A stretch of DNA of 64,000 nt from Bacillota bacterium (GTDB lineage Bacteria; Bacillota; Ch66), in the NCBI GenBank assembly GCA_013178045.1, contig JABLXP010000006.1:22192-86191 (forward strand). The letters run 5' to 3'. Positions 19,558 through 30,096 of this stretch are shown here, piece after piece (the first letter of the stretch is position 1; each line of letters begins with the position of its first letter). The notes under the pieces are model-generated. The model was not told where the DNA came from. It saw only the letters and a program-made list of their open reading frames with translations, and did no database searches. Both the position numbers and the translations under genes were made by a program.

Positions 19558-20490
19558 CTACTCCTTTTCAGCCACCACCGTCACCCATTCCCCTTCCTGG
19601 TTGATCTCCCGAATGGTAAAATTACCTGCTTGCAAATGGGTGACCACATCTTCCAACCGGTCAATAATTATACCACTGGTGATGAATATTCCCGAGTGGT
19701 TCAAGAGTTGATTGGCTGACTCGCTCAGAGCGATAATCGCGTCGGCAATGATATTGGCTACAATAACATCAACTGATTCGGTAATCCCTTTTAATAAATC
19801 CCCTGACTGGACTTTGATTATTTCTCCAACACCGTTACGTGCTACATTTTCTTCCGCGACACTAACAGCCACGGGATCAGCATCAACGGCTAAAACCCAA
19901 CTTGCTCCCAGCTTCGCCGCAGCAATGGCCAGGATGCCGGACCCGGTCCCCACGTCAATTACCCGGTCACCGGCCTTCAGATAATACTCAATCGCTCTCA
20001 AGCACATCACAGTTGTTGGATGCGTCCCTGTACCAAAGGCCATGCCGGGATCAAGTTCAATCACCACCTCCGCCAACTGGGGATGGTACTCCTCCCAGGA
20101 AGGCTTAATGACCAAACGGCGGCCAACCCGGGTTGGTTTGTAGTGAGCCTTCCAGGCATGGGCCCAGTCCTCCTCTTCGACCTCGTTCAAACACAGTTCA
20201 AACCAGTAACCCTCGACCAGCTGGGGAAATTTTTCCGTTGCCTCCTGGAGGGTACGTAATCGCTCCTCTAAACATTCATCAACTGGAAAGTAACCAATAA
20301 TCAGCACATTCTCACCCTGCAGCATTTCGGGCGGCAGGGCGTGATAATCCCAACCCGCATGCTTGATGTATTCAGCCACTAGCAGGGGGTCCTCAACCAC
20401 CACCCCCTGACAACCTAACTCGTAAAATAAGTTAGCGACTGCATCAGCCGCCGCGTGGGTCGTGGTTGCCTTGACTTCTTGCCATTTCAT
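19558..20490 (-). CDS. prmA: Ribosomal protein L11 methyltransferase
   Basis: 310 residues. The C-terminal Rossmann domain has the SAM motif VIDVGTGSGILAIAAAKLG and NIIADAI in place of the catalytic NPPY-like loop. The N-terminal domain recognises L11. ATG 20490 (MKWQEVKATTTHAA) matches the family N-terminus; a GTG at 20502 overlaps the AAGGAG site. It sits downstream of dnaJ as in other Firmicutes. Confidence 0.95.
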   Translation of the reverse strand: MKWQEVKATTTHAAADAVANLFYELGCQGVVVEDPLLVAEYIKHAGWDYHALPPEMLQGENVLIIGYFPVDECLEERLRTLQEATEKFPQLVEGYWFELCLNEVEEEDWAHAWKAHYKPTRVGRRLVIKPSWEEYHPQLAEVVIELDPGMAFGTGTHPTTVMCLRAIEYYLKAGDRVIDVGTGSGILAIAAAKLGASWVLAVDADPVAVSVAEENVARNGVGEIIKVQSGDLLKGITESVDVIVANIIADAIIALSESANQLLNHSGIFITSGIIIDRLEDVVTHLQAGNFTIREINQEGEWVTVVAEKE

Positions 20491-20559
20491 GCGGGTTGTC
20501 ACTCCTTAAGTTTATTGTATAAACCAGGATAACCAAAACACAGTATAAATAAACTAAAA

Positions 20560-21708
20560 TCACATAAATGCATCCCTAACCTTACCGAAAAAGCTTTTCT
20601 TATTCTGGTTCTCGGCCACTTCATCACCACCGGCTTCAGCAAATTGCCGTAACAGTTCCCGCTGCTTCTCGGTCAACCTGGTCGGGGTTTGCACGACCAC
20701 CTTAACGTGCTGATCACCTCGGCCATAACCACGGAGGTTGGGAATTCCTTTCCCGCGCAGCCGGAAAAACGTGCCCGTCTGAGTACCTTCTGGGATCCGC
20801 AGTTTGGCCTTTCCTTCCAGAGTCGGTACTTCAATCTCACCCCCCAGGGCAGCTTGCACAAAAGAAATCGGAATCTCACACAAAATATCATCACCGTCAC
20901 GTTCAAAGAACGGGTGAGATTTCACCTGGATATAGACGTATAAATCGCCGGGCGGTCCGCCCCGTAGTCCGGGTTCACCTTCTCCGGCCATCCGTAACTG
21001 TGATCCCGTATCCACCCCAGCAGGAACCCGAATATGGATCTTGCGGACGCGCCGAACCCGCCCCTGACCACGACACTCCTTGCACGGTGATTCAATGATC
21101 TTGCCTTCGCCATGACACTTGGGACAGGTGCGCACACTCTGAAACTGCATGCCAAAAGCGGCCCGCTGGGTCGTCCTGATCTGACCGGTTCCCTTACAAG
21201 CCGGGCAGGTTGCCGGATGAGTGCCAGGTTCTGCCCCGGAACCACCACAGGCTGGACATTTCTCCAGACGGGGTATTTCCACATCCTTTTCGACGCCAAA
21301 GGCCGCTTCCTCGAAGGTAAGCTCCAGGTCCAGGCGCAGATCGGCCCCTTGCTGCGGCCCGGTCCGGCGGTTGGCACTCCCAAATCCGCCGCCAAAGAAC
21401 ATATCGAAAATGTCACCAAAACCACCCATGTCCTGGCCAAAACCGCTAAAGCCACCAAACCCCCCAAAGCCCTCGGCCCCGTTGCCGAAAGCAGCGTGGC
21501 CCATCTGATCATACCGCGCCCGTTTCTCGGGATCACTCAATACCTCATAAGCTTCGTTGATCTCCTTAAATTTCTCTTCCGCCTGTTTGTCATTGGGATT
21601 GGCATCAGGGTGGTACTGCCGGGCCAACTTCCGATAGGCCTTCTTTATTTCTGTCTCATTGGCATCCCGGCTGACCCCTAACACCTCGTAGTAATCCCGT
21701 TTGCTCAT
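20560..21708 (-). CDS. dnaJ: Chaperone protein DnaJ
   Basis: Hsp40 co-chaperone that stimulates the DnaK ATPase and delivers substrates; 382 residues. In order: J domain with QYHPD (residues 33-37), a Gly/Phe-rich linker (about 75-115), four CxxCxGxG zinc repeats (about 145-215), and C-terminal substrate-binding beta domains. ATG 21708 is used; upstream codons in the frame are not needed. Confidence 0.98.
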   Translation of the reverse strand: MSKRDYYEVLGVSRDANETEIKKAYRKLARQYHPDANPNDKQAEEKFKEINEAYEVLSDPEKRARYDQMGHAAFGNGAEGFGGFGGFSGFGQDMGGFGDIFDMFFGGGFGSANRRTGPQQGADLRLDLELTFEEAAFGVEKDVEIPRLEKCPACGGSGAEPGTHPATCPACKGTGQIRTTQRAAFGMQFQSVRTCPKCHGEGKIIESPCKECRGQGRVRRVRKIHIRVPAGVDTGSQLRMAGEGEPGLRGGPPGDLYVYIQVKSHPFFERDGDDILCEIPISFVQAALGGEIEVPTLEGKAKLRIPEGTQTGTFFRLRGKGIPNLRGYGRGDQHVKVVVQTPTRLTEKQRELLRQFAEAGGDEVAENQNKKSFFGKVRDAFM

Positions 21709-21779
21709 TGATAAACCACCTTCCACCAAATTCTTGATATGTTAACCGGTCTATCGCGAATTTGGTCTGATATAGCTAG

Positions 21780-21804
21780 ACAGGGGGAAAAGCCCTCCCC
21801 CTGT
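21780..21804 (-). other. Intercistronic hairpin between dnaK and dnaJ
   Basis: A perfect 9-bp inverted repeat (ACAGGGGGA / TCCCCCTGT, 7-nt loop) starts right after the dnaK stop. No T-run follows on the minus strand, so it looks like an RNA processing or 3'-stabilising element that lets dnaK exceed dnaJ, rather than a full terminator. Confidence 0.6.
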
Positions 21805-21808
21805 GCAC

Positions 21809-23635
21809 CTACTTTTGATCATCCATTACTTCGTAGTCAGCGTCAACCACTTTCTCATCTTTTTGGGTATGCTGACCACCCGGGTTAGCTCCCCCAGCCG
21901 CGCCAGCCTGCTGATACATCTTAGAGGTAAACTCATAAAGAACGGTTGTCAGTTCCTCCATCTTCTTCTTGATGTCATCGGTATTGTTTTTGCTGACCGC
22001 TTCTTTCAAGGTTTCTTTAGCCTTCTCAATCTTTTCCACTTCTGACTTATCCGCTTTTTCCCGGAATTCTTTCAGCGTCTTCTCGGTCTGGTAGATCAGG
22101 CTGTCCGCCTGATTCCGAGTTTCCACCGCTTCCTTACGTTTCTTATCCTCTTCCGCGTAACGCTCGGCGTCTTTCACCATCTTTTCGATCTCGGCATCAG
22201 ATAGACCGCTCGAGGCAGTAATCGTGACTTTCTGTTCTTTGCCCGTTCCCAGGTCCTTGGCTGAGACGTGCACGATCCCGTTAACATCAATATCAAACTT
22301 GACCTCGATCTGCGGCACACCGCGCGGCGCCGGTGGAATACCATCAAGGATGAACCGACCCAAGGTCTTGTTGTCAGCCGCCATTGGCCGCTCCCCTTGC
22401 AGGACATGGATTTTCACACTAGTTTGGTTATCTGCCGCTGTTGAGAAAATTTGGCTCTTTGATGTTGGGATGGTGGTGTTACGCTCGATCAAGCGGGTAA
22501 AGACACCGCCCAGCGTCTCGATCCCCAGAGAAAGCGGGGTAACATCCAGCAGCAAGACGTCCTTGACTTCGCCCGCCAGCACCCCGGCCTGAATGGCAGC
22601 ACCCAGAGCAACAACTTCGTCGGGATTGATCCCTTTGTACGGTTCTTTCCCCAGGTAGTTTTTGATTGCTTCCTGAACCGCTGGAATCCGGGTCGAACCG
22701 CCGACCAGGATCACCTTGTCAATGTCCTTAGGCTCCAGTCCTGCGTCCTTCAAAGCCTGACGAGTTGGCCCCATCGTTTTCTCCACCAGGTCAGGGGTCA
22801 GTTCTTCAAACTTGGCCCGCGTCAGAGTGATATCCAGGTGCTGCGGTCCTTCCGCTGTCGCGGTGATGAAGGGGAGGTTAATGTTGGTCGTCAACACCGA
22901 TGATAGCTCATGCTTGGCTTTCTCGGCCGCCTCTTTCAGCCTTTGCATGGCCATACGGTCTTTCGTCAGGTCAACCCCGGTGGATTTTTTAAATTCAGAC
23001 ACCAGGTACTCGATAATCCGGTCGTCAAAATCATCGCCGCCTAAACGGTTGTTACCACTGGTGGCCTTAACCTCAAAAACCCCGTCACCTAATTCTAGGA
23101 TGGAGACGTCAAAAGTCCCGCCACCCAGATCAAACACCAGGATCGTCTGGTCTTCCTGCTTATCCAGACCATAGGCTAAAGCCGCGGCAGTCGGCTCGTT
23201 GATAATTCGTAAGACCTCAAGACCGGCGATCTTACCGGCATCTTTAGTCGCCTGCCGCTGCGCATCAGTAAAGTAGGCTGGGACAGTGATCACCGCCTTG
23301 GTCACTGGTTCGCCCAGATAAGCTTCAGCATCCGCCTTAATTTTTTGGAGGATCATCGCCGAAATTTCCTGCGGGGTATACTCTTTGTCATCTATTCTTA
23401 CTTTATAGTTGGTTCCCATATGTCGTTTGATCGACATGACTGTTCGTTCGGGATTGGTGATCGCCTGGCGTTTGGCGATCTGACCCACCAGACGTTCACC
23501 GGTTTTCGAAAATCCTACAACGGACGGAGTAATCCTTGCCCCTTCCTGGTTAGGGATTACTACCGCCTCGCCACCTTCCATATACGCTACACAGGAGTTT
23601 GTTGTCCCCAGGTCAATCCCTACAACCTTACCCAT
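21809..23635 (-). CDS. dnaK: Chaperone protein DnaK (Hsp70)
   Basis: 608 residues. The ATPase domain begins [20 protein letters not shown] and has the phosphate loop [14 protein letters not shown]; the substrate domain contains [14 protein letters not shown]; the tail is rich in Gly, Gln and acidic residues. It acts with GrpE and DnaJ encoded on either side. ATG 23633-23635 has GGAGG upstream. Confidence 0.99.
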   Translation of the reverse strand: MGKVVGIDLGTTNSCVAYMEGGEAVVIPNQEGARITPSVVGFSKTGERLVGQIAKRQAITNPERTVMSIKRHMGTNYKVRIDDKEYTPQEISAMILQKIKADAEAYLGEPVTKAVITVPAYFTDAQRQATKDAGKIAGLEVLRIINEPTAAALAYGLDKQEDQTILVFDLGGGTFDVSILELGDGVFEVKATSGNNRLGGDDFDDRIIEYLVSEFKKSTGVDLTKDRMAMQRLKEAAEKAKHELSSVLTTNINLPFITATAEGPQHLDITLTRAKFEELTPDLVEKTMGPTRQALKDAGLEPKDIDKVILVGGSTRIPAVQEAIKNYLGKEPYKGINPDEVVALGAAIQAGVLAGEVKDVLLLDVTPLSLGIETLGGVFTRLIERNTTIPTSKSQIFSTAADNQTSVKIHVLQGERPMAADNKTLGRFILDGIPPAPRGVPQIEVKFDIDVNGIVHVSAKDLGTGKEQKVTITASSGLSDAEIEKMVKDAERYAEEDKKRKEAVETRNQADSLIYQTEKTLKEFREKADKSEVEKIEKAKETLKEAVSKNNTDDIKKKMEELTTVLYEFTSKMYQQAGAAGGANPGGQHTQKDEKVVDADYEVMDDQK

Positions 23636-23658
23636 CCTAACTCAACCTCCAACCAATA

Positions 23659-24276
23659 TTATTCTTTACTTTTGGCCACTTTTACCCGGGCCGGTCGGAT
23701 AATTTTGCCTTTAAAGGCATAACCTTTTTGTAATTCTTCAACCACCGTATTGTCGGGATATTTTTCATCGGCTGGCACCTGCATCAGGGCTTCGTGTTTT
23801 TGGGGATTGAATTCCTCTCCCACGGCTTCCACCACACTCAGTCCTTCGCTGGTCAGGATATCGGTCAACTGCCGATGGACCATGGCGATACCGATGGCCA
23901 AACTCTGCACATCAGTGCTTTGCTCAGCCGCCTTCAGGGCTCGTTCAAAGTTATCCAACACCGACAACAGCCTGGTCACCAACTGCTCTGTCGCGTATTT
24001 CATCAGTTCTTCCCGCTCGGTCCGCCATCGCCGCCGGAAGTTCTCAAAATCGGCGTAGGTCCTTATCCACCGATCATAATATTCCTGGACCAGAGCCTTC
24101 TGCTCCTCCAGCTCCTGTTTTAATTGCGCGACATCCACTTCCCCTGGCGTATCATTGGCTGGTGAAGCCGCCACTTCATTTGCATCAGTCTGCTTTGTTG
24201 TCTCAGTTTGGCTTGCTGTCTCCTCAACCGGCTGGATTTCTCCCGTCATTTCCGAATTATGGTTATGCTCGTTCAA
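23659..24276 (-). CDS. grpE: Nucleotide exchange factor GrpE
   Basis: 205 residues. A charged, Gln/Thr-rich N-terminal tail (1-50), a long coiled coil (about 50-110, with YDRWIRTYADFENFRRR), and a C-terminal beta domain (NPQKHEALMQVPADEKYPDN) typical of GrpE. It releases ADP from DnaK. TTG 24276 is 15 bp after the chaperonin stop, so the two genes are co-transcribed. Confidence 0.97.
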   Translation of the reverse strand: MNEHNHNSEMTGEIQPVEETASQTETTKQTDANEVAASPANDTPGEVDVAQLKQELEEQKALVQEYYDRWIRTYADFENFRRRWRTEREELMKYATEQLVTRLLSVLDNFERALKAAEQSTDVQSLAIGIAMVHRQLTDILTSEGLSVVEAVGEEFNPQKHEALMQVPADEKYPDNTVVEELQKGYAFKGKIIRPARVKVAKSKE

Positions 24277-24291
24277 GGGCTCACCCGCTTT

Positions 24292-25866
24292 CTAAATTTC
24301 TACGTCTTTACTGTTGGATCGATCTTGGTTCTGCTCTTCCTTCTTTTTAATAATTGTATCGATCCGCAAAATAGCCTCTGCCACCTCACCGGCCGCCTTC
24401 AGCGCGTACCACTTAACCAGGGCAGGATCAACCACCCCCAGTTGTTCCATATCGCAAACCTCACCTGTATCACAATCGATGGCCAAAGAATCCCGGTTTT
24501 GTTCAGCCTGGGCGGCCAGAACATCTCCCAGTTTCTCCAGGGGGTTAAATCCCGCATTGTTCACAATCTGCGAAAACGGCCGTTTCAAGGCTTCAGTGAC
24601 ACAATCAACTCCATAGGCCGCCATACCGCGGACGTCTTGGCGTGCTTTGGCCACCTCTCTAGCCACAGCCAATTCGATCGCCCCGCCGCCGGGAACAATA
24701 CCGCCCTTGAGCGCAGCCTGAACAGAGGAAGCCGCATCCTTAGCCATCCGTTCCCGCTCGCCCACGACCTCGCTCGTCGCTGCACCGACCAGGATGGTGG
24801 CCATCGGTTTACCGTTTCCGCCTAAAATCCGGACGTGCTCCAATTCCTCGTCTTCAAAAACACGCTGAGCCGTTCCTAAATAACGGCTGATCTCAGCCGT
24901 GTCTTTTTTCAAGCCAGTGCGCTTGATCATGCGCGCCCCGGTGTGTTCTGCTGCTTTGCGCAATTCTTTATGGGCCACTCGTTGGATGACCATGATCCCT
25001 GCATCGGTGAGGATCTCCTCGGCAATGTCCTCAACTCCCCGGTCGACCAGCACCAGTTTAACTCCCAACTCAACAATCTTGTGGACGTTTTGCTTAAACT
25101 CTTCCTGGAGCTCCAGGTACCGGGTGAAACCGAGTTCGGTACTCAGGGCCTCATCTTCAAATTCCTCCGGTTCCAGGGCATCATCAATCACTAAAACCTT
25201 GACATCGTTTAACTCTCTCGGCATCTGTTTATTCATGCGTTCCTTATTGATGATCACCCCAAGGAACACCTCATTGTTCGCGCCTTCTTCAGCCACTATG
25301 GTTTCTGACAGCTTGAACCCCGGCTCTTTCAGCTTCTCCTCACCGATCAATTGAACGGCTTCCACCACAAGCTCAGCCAGATCGTCGTTGCCCCGACCGG
25401 CCACCAGGGCAATCTTATACAATAAGGGATCATGCACTCCTTGAATTGGGCGGGCCTTTTCTTTAAAAAGAGTCAGGGCCTTGCGCACCCCGACCCGTAA
25501 TCCTTCGATCACGCGGGCCACTGGCACCCCTTTGACTACTTGAGCCACCCCTTCGCTGACCAGAGCTCCGGCTAGAATGGTCGCGGTAGTAGTCCCATCA
25601 CCGATTTCTTCCTGCTGCGCCCGGGCGGTATTGATCAACATCTTGGCCGCGGGGTGATTGACCTCCATCAGATTTAAGATGGTCACACCATCATTAGTGA
25701 TGACCACCTCGCCAAACTTATCGACCAACATAGTATCTAACCCTTTGGGTCCGATTGTCCCCTCAACCGCCGAGGCGATGGCGCGAATCGCGTTGGAATT
25801 CGTCATGAGAGCGGCTAAGCGCTCGTCTACTTCGGCGTTATTGCTTACTGCTTGTTTGACACTCAC
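24292..25866 (-). CDS. Group III (archaeal-like) chaperonin, TCP-1/thermosome type
   Basis: 524 residues. It resembles archaeal thermosome subunits rather than GroEL: GDGTTTATILAGAL (about 90), an N-terminal GPKGLDTMLVDKFG nucleotide-site segment, GGGAIELAVA near 395 and the C-terminal VVDPALVKWYALKAAGEVAEAILRID. Thermosome-like proteins carry a built-in lid, so no GroES partner is needed. Group III chaperonins are known from Carboxydothermus and a few related Firmicutes, placed in the hsp70 operon as here between hrcA and grpE. GTG 25866 follows AGGAGG. Control by HrcA through the upstream CIRCE is expected. Confidence 0.93.
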   Translation of the reverse strand: MSVKQAVSNNAEVDERLAALMTNSNAIRAIASAVEGTIGPKGLDTMLVDKFGEVVITNDGVTILNLMEVNHPAAKMLINTARAQQEEIGDGTTTATILAGALVSEGVAQVVKGVPVARVIEGLRVGVRKALTLFKEKARPIQGVHDPLLYKIALVAGRGNDDLAELVVEAVQLIGEEKLKEPGFKLSETIVAEEGANNEVFLGVIINKERMNKQMPRELNDVKVLVIDDALEPEEFEDEALSTELGFTRYLELQEEFKQNVHKIVELGVKLVLVDRGVEDIAEEILTDAGIMVIQRVAHKELRKAAEHTGARMIKRTGLKKDTAEISRYLGTAQRVFEDEELEHVRILGGNGKPMATILVGAATSEVVGERERMAKDAASSVQAALKGGIVPGGGAIELAVAREVAKARQDVRGMAAYGVDCVTEALKRPFSQIVNNAGFNPLEKLGDVLAAQAEQNRDSLAIDCDTGEVCDMEQLGVVDPALVKWYALKAAGEVAEAILRIDTIIKKKEEQNQDRSNSKDVEI

Positions 25867-25891
25867 CAGAAGAACCTCCTAACCCTGACCA

Positions 25892-26923
25892 TCACATACC
25901 GTAAAACTTGCTCAAAACTTCTGACAGCGTTTTCGTCATAAAATCGACAATACTTACCGCCTTGGAATATTCCATCCGGGTCGGGCCAAGCACCCCGATC
26001 TTGCCGATAATTTTTCCGTCAACTTCGTAGGTAGCAGTAATCACACTGCATTCCTGTAACTCTTCGTAACTATTCTCCCCGCCAATCTTCACCGTAATTC
26101 CTCGCGAAGCCGTATCCAACACCGATTTCAAAACCTGATTTTCTTCCAGCACAGCCAGCATATGCTTGATTTTATCAACGTTTCGAAACTCGGGTTGATT
26201 GAGCATGTTCAGGGTTCCCCCGAGGTACACCTTCTCTTCGCCTGGTTCCTGAAGCGCATCCTGCAACAATTCCATGACTTCACGTAAGAGCCGCTTCTGT
26301 TGCAGTAATTCATTATAGAGATCCTGCCACACGCTCTTCTTCAGGTTTTCCAGGGTAACCCCCTTAAGCTTATTGTTAAAAACCTGGGCCACCCGCCGGA
26401 GATCCTCGGCGGTGATCGATTCACTAATATCCATGATACGGTGCAGCACGAAACCCGCCTGCGTAATAATGACAGCCAGAGCCTTTAACGGCTGGAACGG
26501 AATCAATTCAATGTGCTTAAACTCACTTTGACTGGCTTGAGGTGACAGAACCATGGAAGTATAATTGGTCAGTTCTGACAAGAGACGGCTGGTTTCCTGG
26601 ATCACCGAGTCGATCTCACGCATCTTCCGCATGTAAGCCTGGCGGATATAATTCTCTTCCTCTTCGGTCAACTGCTGTCTTTCCATGAGACAATCCACGT
26701 AATAACGGTAACCACGGTGCGACGGAATCCGTCCCGCTGAAGTATGCGGCTGTTCGATTAAGCCCATCTCTTCCAGATCAGCCATTTCATTGCGGATTGT
26801 TGCCGGGCTAACGCCCAGGTTATATTTGCGGGCAATGGTCCGAGAACCTACGGGTTCAGCAGTCGCCACATAATCCTTGATGATGGCGGCCAGGACCTTT
26901 TGCTTCCTTTCATCAATTCTCAT
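25892..26923 (-). CDS. hrcA: Heat-inducible transcription repressor HrcA
   Basis: 343 residues from ATG 26923 (MRIDERKQKVLAAIIKDYV). Winged helix at about 20-75 (VGSRTIARKYNLGVSPATIR, DLEEMGLIEQPHTSAGRIPS), then a GAF-like dimerisation domain. HrcA binds the CIRCE operator located 18 bp upstream of its own start and so represses the whole operon. Confidence 0.97.
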   Translation of the reverse strand: MRIDERKQKVLAAIIKDYVATAEPVGSRTIARKYNLGVSPATIRNEMADLEEMGLIEQPHTSAGRIPSHRGYRYYVDCLMERQQLTEEEENYIRQAYMRKMREIDSVIQETSRLLSELTNYTSMVLSPQASQSEFKHIELIPFQPLKALAVIITQAGFVLHRIMDISESITAEDLRRVAQVFNNKLKGVTLENLKKSVWQDLYNELLQQKRLLREVMELLQDALQEPGEEKVYLGGTLNMLNQPEFRNVDKIKHMLAVLEENQVLKSVLDTASRGITVKIGGENSYEELQECSVITATYEVDGKIIGKIGVLGPTRMEYSKAVSIVDFMTKTLSEVLSKFYGM

Positions 26924-26940
26924 CCCTAACCACCCTTTTG

Positions 26941-26967
26941 TTAGCACTCCAAGTTCTCGAGTGCTAA
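26941..26967. promoter_or_regulatory. CIRCE operator (HrcA binding site)
   Basis: A perfect TTAGCACTC-N9-GAGTGCTAA inverted repeat, the consensus CIRCE, between the promoter and hrcA. Confidence 0.98.
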
Positions 26968-26982
26968 TATTTCCTACCTAAA

Positions 26983-27012
26983 AAATTACCACCTGAACAG
27001 GGAGTTTGTCAA
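26983..27012 (-). promoter_or_regulatory. Sigma-A-type promoter of the hrcA-chaperone operon
   Basis: On the minus strand, TTGACA (27007-27012), an 18-bp spacer, and TAATTT (26983-26988). Transcription would start just before the CIRCE, placing the operator in the initially transcribed region. Confidence 0.75.
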
Positions 27013-27059
27013 GGCATGACATACTTTGCGCTGGCGATATGGCTTTCTGGAAAGATTAA

Positions 27060-28199
27060 CTAAGGTAAAAAGGCAGCGAACACATCGTTCGCGATAAATA
27101 ACCCGCGCCGGGTGAGGGCTAAACGGTCCCCATGATCAGAGAGAAGCCCCTGCGCAAGCAGGCGGGGAATAACTGTCGGATAAGCCTCTTCCAGCGTCAG
27201 CCCAAAGCGCTGCCACCACTCGGACCGGCTGACCCCGCGGAGCAAACGCAGGCCGAGAAACATGGTCTCGGCACGTTCCAGTTCTGGAGTGATTGTTTCT
27301 CTTTCCGCGATAGGCAATAATCCGCTGGCCAGAGTTGCCCGATAAGCGTCAAGATCGGCAAGATTTGCCCAGCGCACCCCGCCTACATAGGAATGGGCTG
27401 CTGGGCCGACTCCCAGATACTCCTGGTTCAACCAGTAGGTCAGGTTATGCCTGGCTTCTCGACCTGGTCGAGCAAAATTCGAGATTTCGTAATGAACATA
27501 ACCATGATTCACCGCCTGGTCGATGATGATTTTGTACATAGCTGCTTCCTCATCTTCATCGGGCAGGCACAATTCGCCGCGCGCATATCGTTCACCAAAG
27601 GGAGTACCCGGCTCAATTTTTAAGCTGTAAGCCGATAAATGGGCCGGCGCCATTTCCAGAGCCAGTTTAACAGTACTTTCCCAATCCGCTAGGGTTTGTC
27701 CAGGTAGACCGTACATCAAGTCAAGATTAATATTGGCGAAACCGGCCTGACTGGCCATTTCATAGGCCTCAATAGCTTGCTCCGCCGAGTGAATCCGTCC
27801 AATGTTGCGCAGCAACCGGTCGTCAAAGGTCTGAACTCCCAGCGACAAACGGTTAACCCCGGCCGCAAGCAGATATTCGAGCTTAGCTTGATCAAGCGTA
27901 CCCGGGTTAGCTTCGATGGTAACCTCCGCTTCTGGCAGCCAATCAAACCGTTGGCGGCAGTCATCCAAGAGGCAGGCCAGGTTTCGTGTACTCAGACAGG
28001 TCGGCGTCCCTCCGCCAAGGTACACTGACTGAAGCCGACGTTTTTCCTCGGGTAATTGAGCGGCATAAAGCCCTAGTTCCCGCCGAAGAGCCTGTATAAA
28101 ACCATCAATATCCTGGCTCTCCACGGGAATTGAGTAAAAGTCGCAATACTGGCATTTTCTTAAACAAAAAGGAATGTGAATATAAAGCGCAATGGACAT
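27060..28199 (-). CDS. hemW: Radical-SAM haem chaperone HemW
   Basis: 379 residues, HemN-like. The motif FCLRKCQYCDF gives the CxxxCxxC cluster of HemW, lacking the fourth cysteine typical of true coproporphyrinogen dehydrogenases. The C-terminal HemN_C wing includes YEISNFARPGREARHNLTYW. HemW binds haem and hands it to target proteins. It lies between lepA and hrcA, the standard Firmicute order. Confidence 0.93.
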   Translation of the reverse strand: MSIALYIHIPFCLRKCQYCDFYSIPVESQDIDGFIQALRRELGLYAAQLPEEKRRLQSVYLGGGTPTCLSTRNLACLLDDCRQRFDWLPEAEVTIEANPGTLDQAKLEYLLAAGVNRLSLGVQTFDDRLLRNIGRIHSAEQAIEAYEMASQAGFANINLDLMYGLPGQTLADWESTVKLALEMAPAHLSAYSLKIEPGTPFGERYARGELCLPDEDEEAAMYKIIIDQAVNHGYVHYEISNFARPGREARHNLTYWLNQEYLGVGPAAHSYVGGVRWANLADLDAYRATLASGLLPIAERETITPELERAETMFLGLRLLRGVSRSEWWQRFGLTLEEAYPTVIPRLLAQGLLSDHGDRLALTRRGLFIANDVFAAFLP

Positions 28200-28213
28200 T
28201 CCTGTCTATCTCC

Positions 28214-30022
28214 CTATTTGTCAATCCTGAGCACGGCCATAAAGGCCTCCTGAGGCACTTCCACGCTCCCTACCTGCTTCATGCGCTTCTTACCCTCTTT
28301 TTGTTTTTCGAGCAGCTTTCGCTTGCGGGTGATGTCCCCACCATAGCACTTGGCCAGCACATCTTTGCGCTTGGCCTTGACAGTCTCTCGGGCAATAACC
28401 TTATTACCAATCGCCGCCTGAATCGGCACCTCAAATAACTGCCGGGGGATTAACCCCCGCAGTTTTTCTACCAGGGCCCGGCCCCGGTAATAGGCCCGTT
28501 CCCGGTGAACAATAAAAGACAAAGCGTCAACAAGCTCGCCATTTAACAAAATATCCAGCTTGACCAGGTCGGATTCCTTGTAATCCGTCAACTCGTAATC
28601 CAGTGAAGCATACCCCTTGGTCCGCGACTTTAATTGATCAAAAAAATCGTAAATAATCTCACTTAAGGGCAATTCATAGGTCAATATTACCCGATTGACC
28701 GAAACATACTGCATATCCAGGAAAGTCCCCCTCTTTTCCTGGCTAAGCTCCATGATTGCCCCGACATATTCACTCGGGACCATGATCGTCGCCTTGACGT
28801 AAGGTTCTTTTACAGCCTGAATTTCCCCCGCTTGCGGCCAAGCGGCCGGGTTGTCAACCATTAAAACCTCTCCCGATGTTTTGACGATCTGGTAGACCAC
28901 GCTGGGCGCGGTGGTGATAAGCTGCAGCCCATACTCTCGCTCCAGGCGCTCTTGAACAATCTCCATGTGTAAGAGGCCAAGGAAACCACAACGGAAGCCA
29001 AATCCCAAAGCCGCTGAAGTTTCGGGTTCGTAACGCAGCGAGGCATCGTTCAGCTTTAGTTTTTCCAGCGCGTCCCTCAGGTCAGCGTAATCATTGGTCT
29101 CCACTGGATACAGGCCGCAAAACACCATTGAAGTCACCTGCCGATAACCCGGCAACGGCTCGCCGGCTGGTTTCTCAGCATCCGTAATCGTGTCACCAAC
29201 CCTGGTGTCCTTGACGTTTTTGATACTGGCCGCTACATATCCCACTTCGCCAGCGATCAGGCGATCGACAACCTTTAAAGCTGGGGTAAATACCCCTACC
29301 TCGGTCACCTCAAACACACGGTTGGTAGACATCATCTTGATCTTCATTCCTTTAGTAATGGCACCCTCCACTACCCGGATGTAGGAAATCGCTCCTTTGT
29401 AAGAATCAAAGTGAGAGTCAAAAATCAGGGCGCGTAACGGCAGATTTTCCTCCCCTTTTGGCGGAGGGATCCGCTTGACGACTGCCTCCAACACCTCTTC
29501 GATCCCAATCCCAGCTTTCGCCGAGACTAGAATGGCCTCACTGGCATCCAGGCCAATTACTTCTTCGATCTCTTTTTTGACCCGTCCTGGTTCTGCGCTG
29601 GGCAAGTCAATCTTGTTAATTACTGGAATAATCTCCAGGTCGTTCTCCAGGGCCAGATAGACATTGGCCAGGGTCTGTGCCTCAATTCCCTGCGAAGCGT
29701 CAACGACGAGAATAGCCCCCTCACAGGCAGCCAAACTTCGAGAAACCTCGTAGGTAAAATCAACGTGTCCCGGCGTATCGATCAGATTCAAGATATAAGT
29801 CTCGCCGTTCTGGGCTCGATACTGCAGCCGAACCGCCTGCAGTTTGATGGTGATGCCGCGTTCCCGCTCAATATCCATCTGGTCAAGCACCTGCTCGACC
29901 ATTTCACGTTCCGAAAGAGCGCCTGTATATTCTAAAATCCGGTCGGCCAGAGTAGATTTTCCGTGATCAATATGGGCAATGATACAAAAATTGCGGATCC
30001 TGTCTTGTTGTCTAACCCCCAC
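28214..30022 (-). CDS. lepA: Elongation factor 4 (LepA)
   Basis: A translational GTPase that acts on ribosomes during initiation or stalled elongation; 602 residues. G1 [10 protein letters not shown]3 DTPGHVDF, G4 NKIDLP, and the LepA-specific C-terminal domain ([20 protein letters not shown]). GTG 30022 is chosen because AAGGAGG lies about 11 bases upstream; the frame extends to an ATG at 30058 that lacks a ribosome binding site. Confidence 0.96.
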   Translation of the reverse strand: MGVRQQDRIRNFCIIAHIDHGKSTLADRILEYTGALSEREMVEQVLDQMDIERERGITIKLQAVRLQYRAQNGETYILNLIDTPGHVDFTYEVSRSLAACEGAILVVDASQGIEAQTLANVYLALENDLEIIPVINKIDLPSAEPGRVKKEIEEVIGLDASEAILVSAKAGIGIEEVLEAVVKRIPPPKGEENLPLRALIFDSHFDSYKGAISYIRVVEGAITKGMKIKMMSTNRVFEVTEVGVFTPALKVVDRLIAGEVGYVAASIKNVKDTRVGDTITDAEKPAGEPLPGYRQVTSMVFCGLYPVETNDYADLRDALEKLKLNDASLRYEPETSAALGFGFRCGFLGLLHMEIVQERLEREYGLQLITTAPSVVYQIVKTSGEVLMVDNPAAWPQAGEIQAVKEPYVKATIMVPSEYVGAIMELSQEKRGTFLDMQYVSVNRVILTYELPLSEIIYDFFDQLKSRTKGYASLDYELTDYKESDLVKLDILLNGELVDALSFIVHRERAYYRGRALVEKLRGLIPRQLFEVPIQAAIGNKVIARETVKAKRKDVLAKCYGGDITRKRKLLEKQKEGKKRMKQVGSVEVPQEAFMAVLRIDK

Positions 30023-30096
30023 GTTTGCCACTTCCTCCTTAACGTCCTGCTTGATCATTTTATTATACCAATACCCCCTGAGGGAAACAACCCTTT

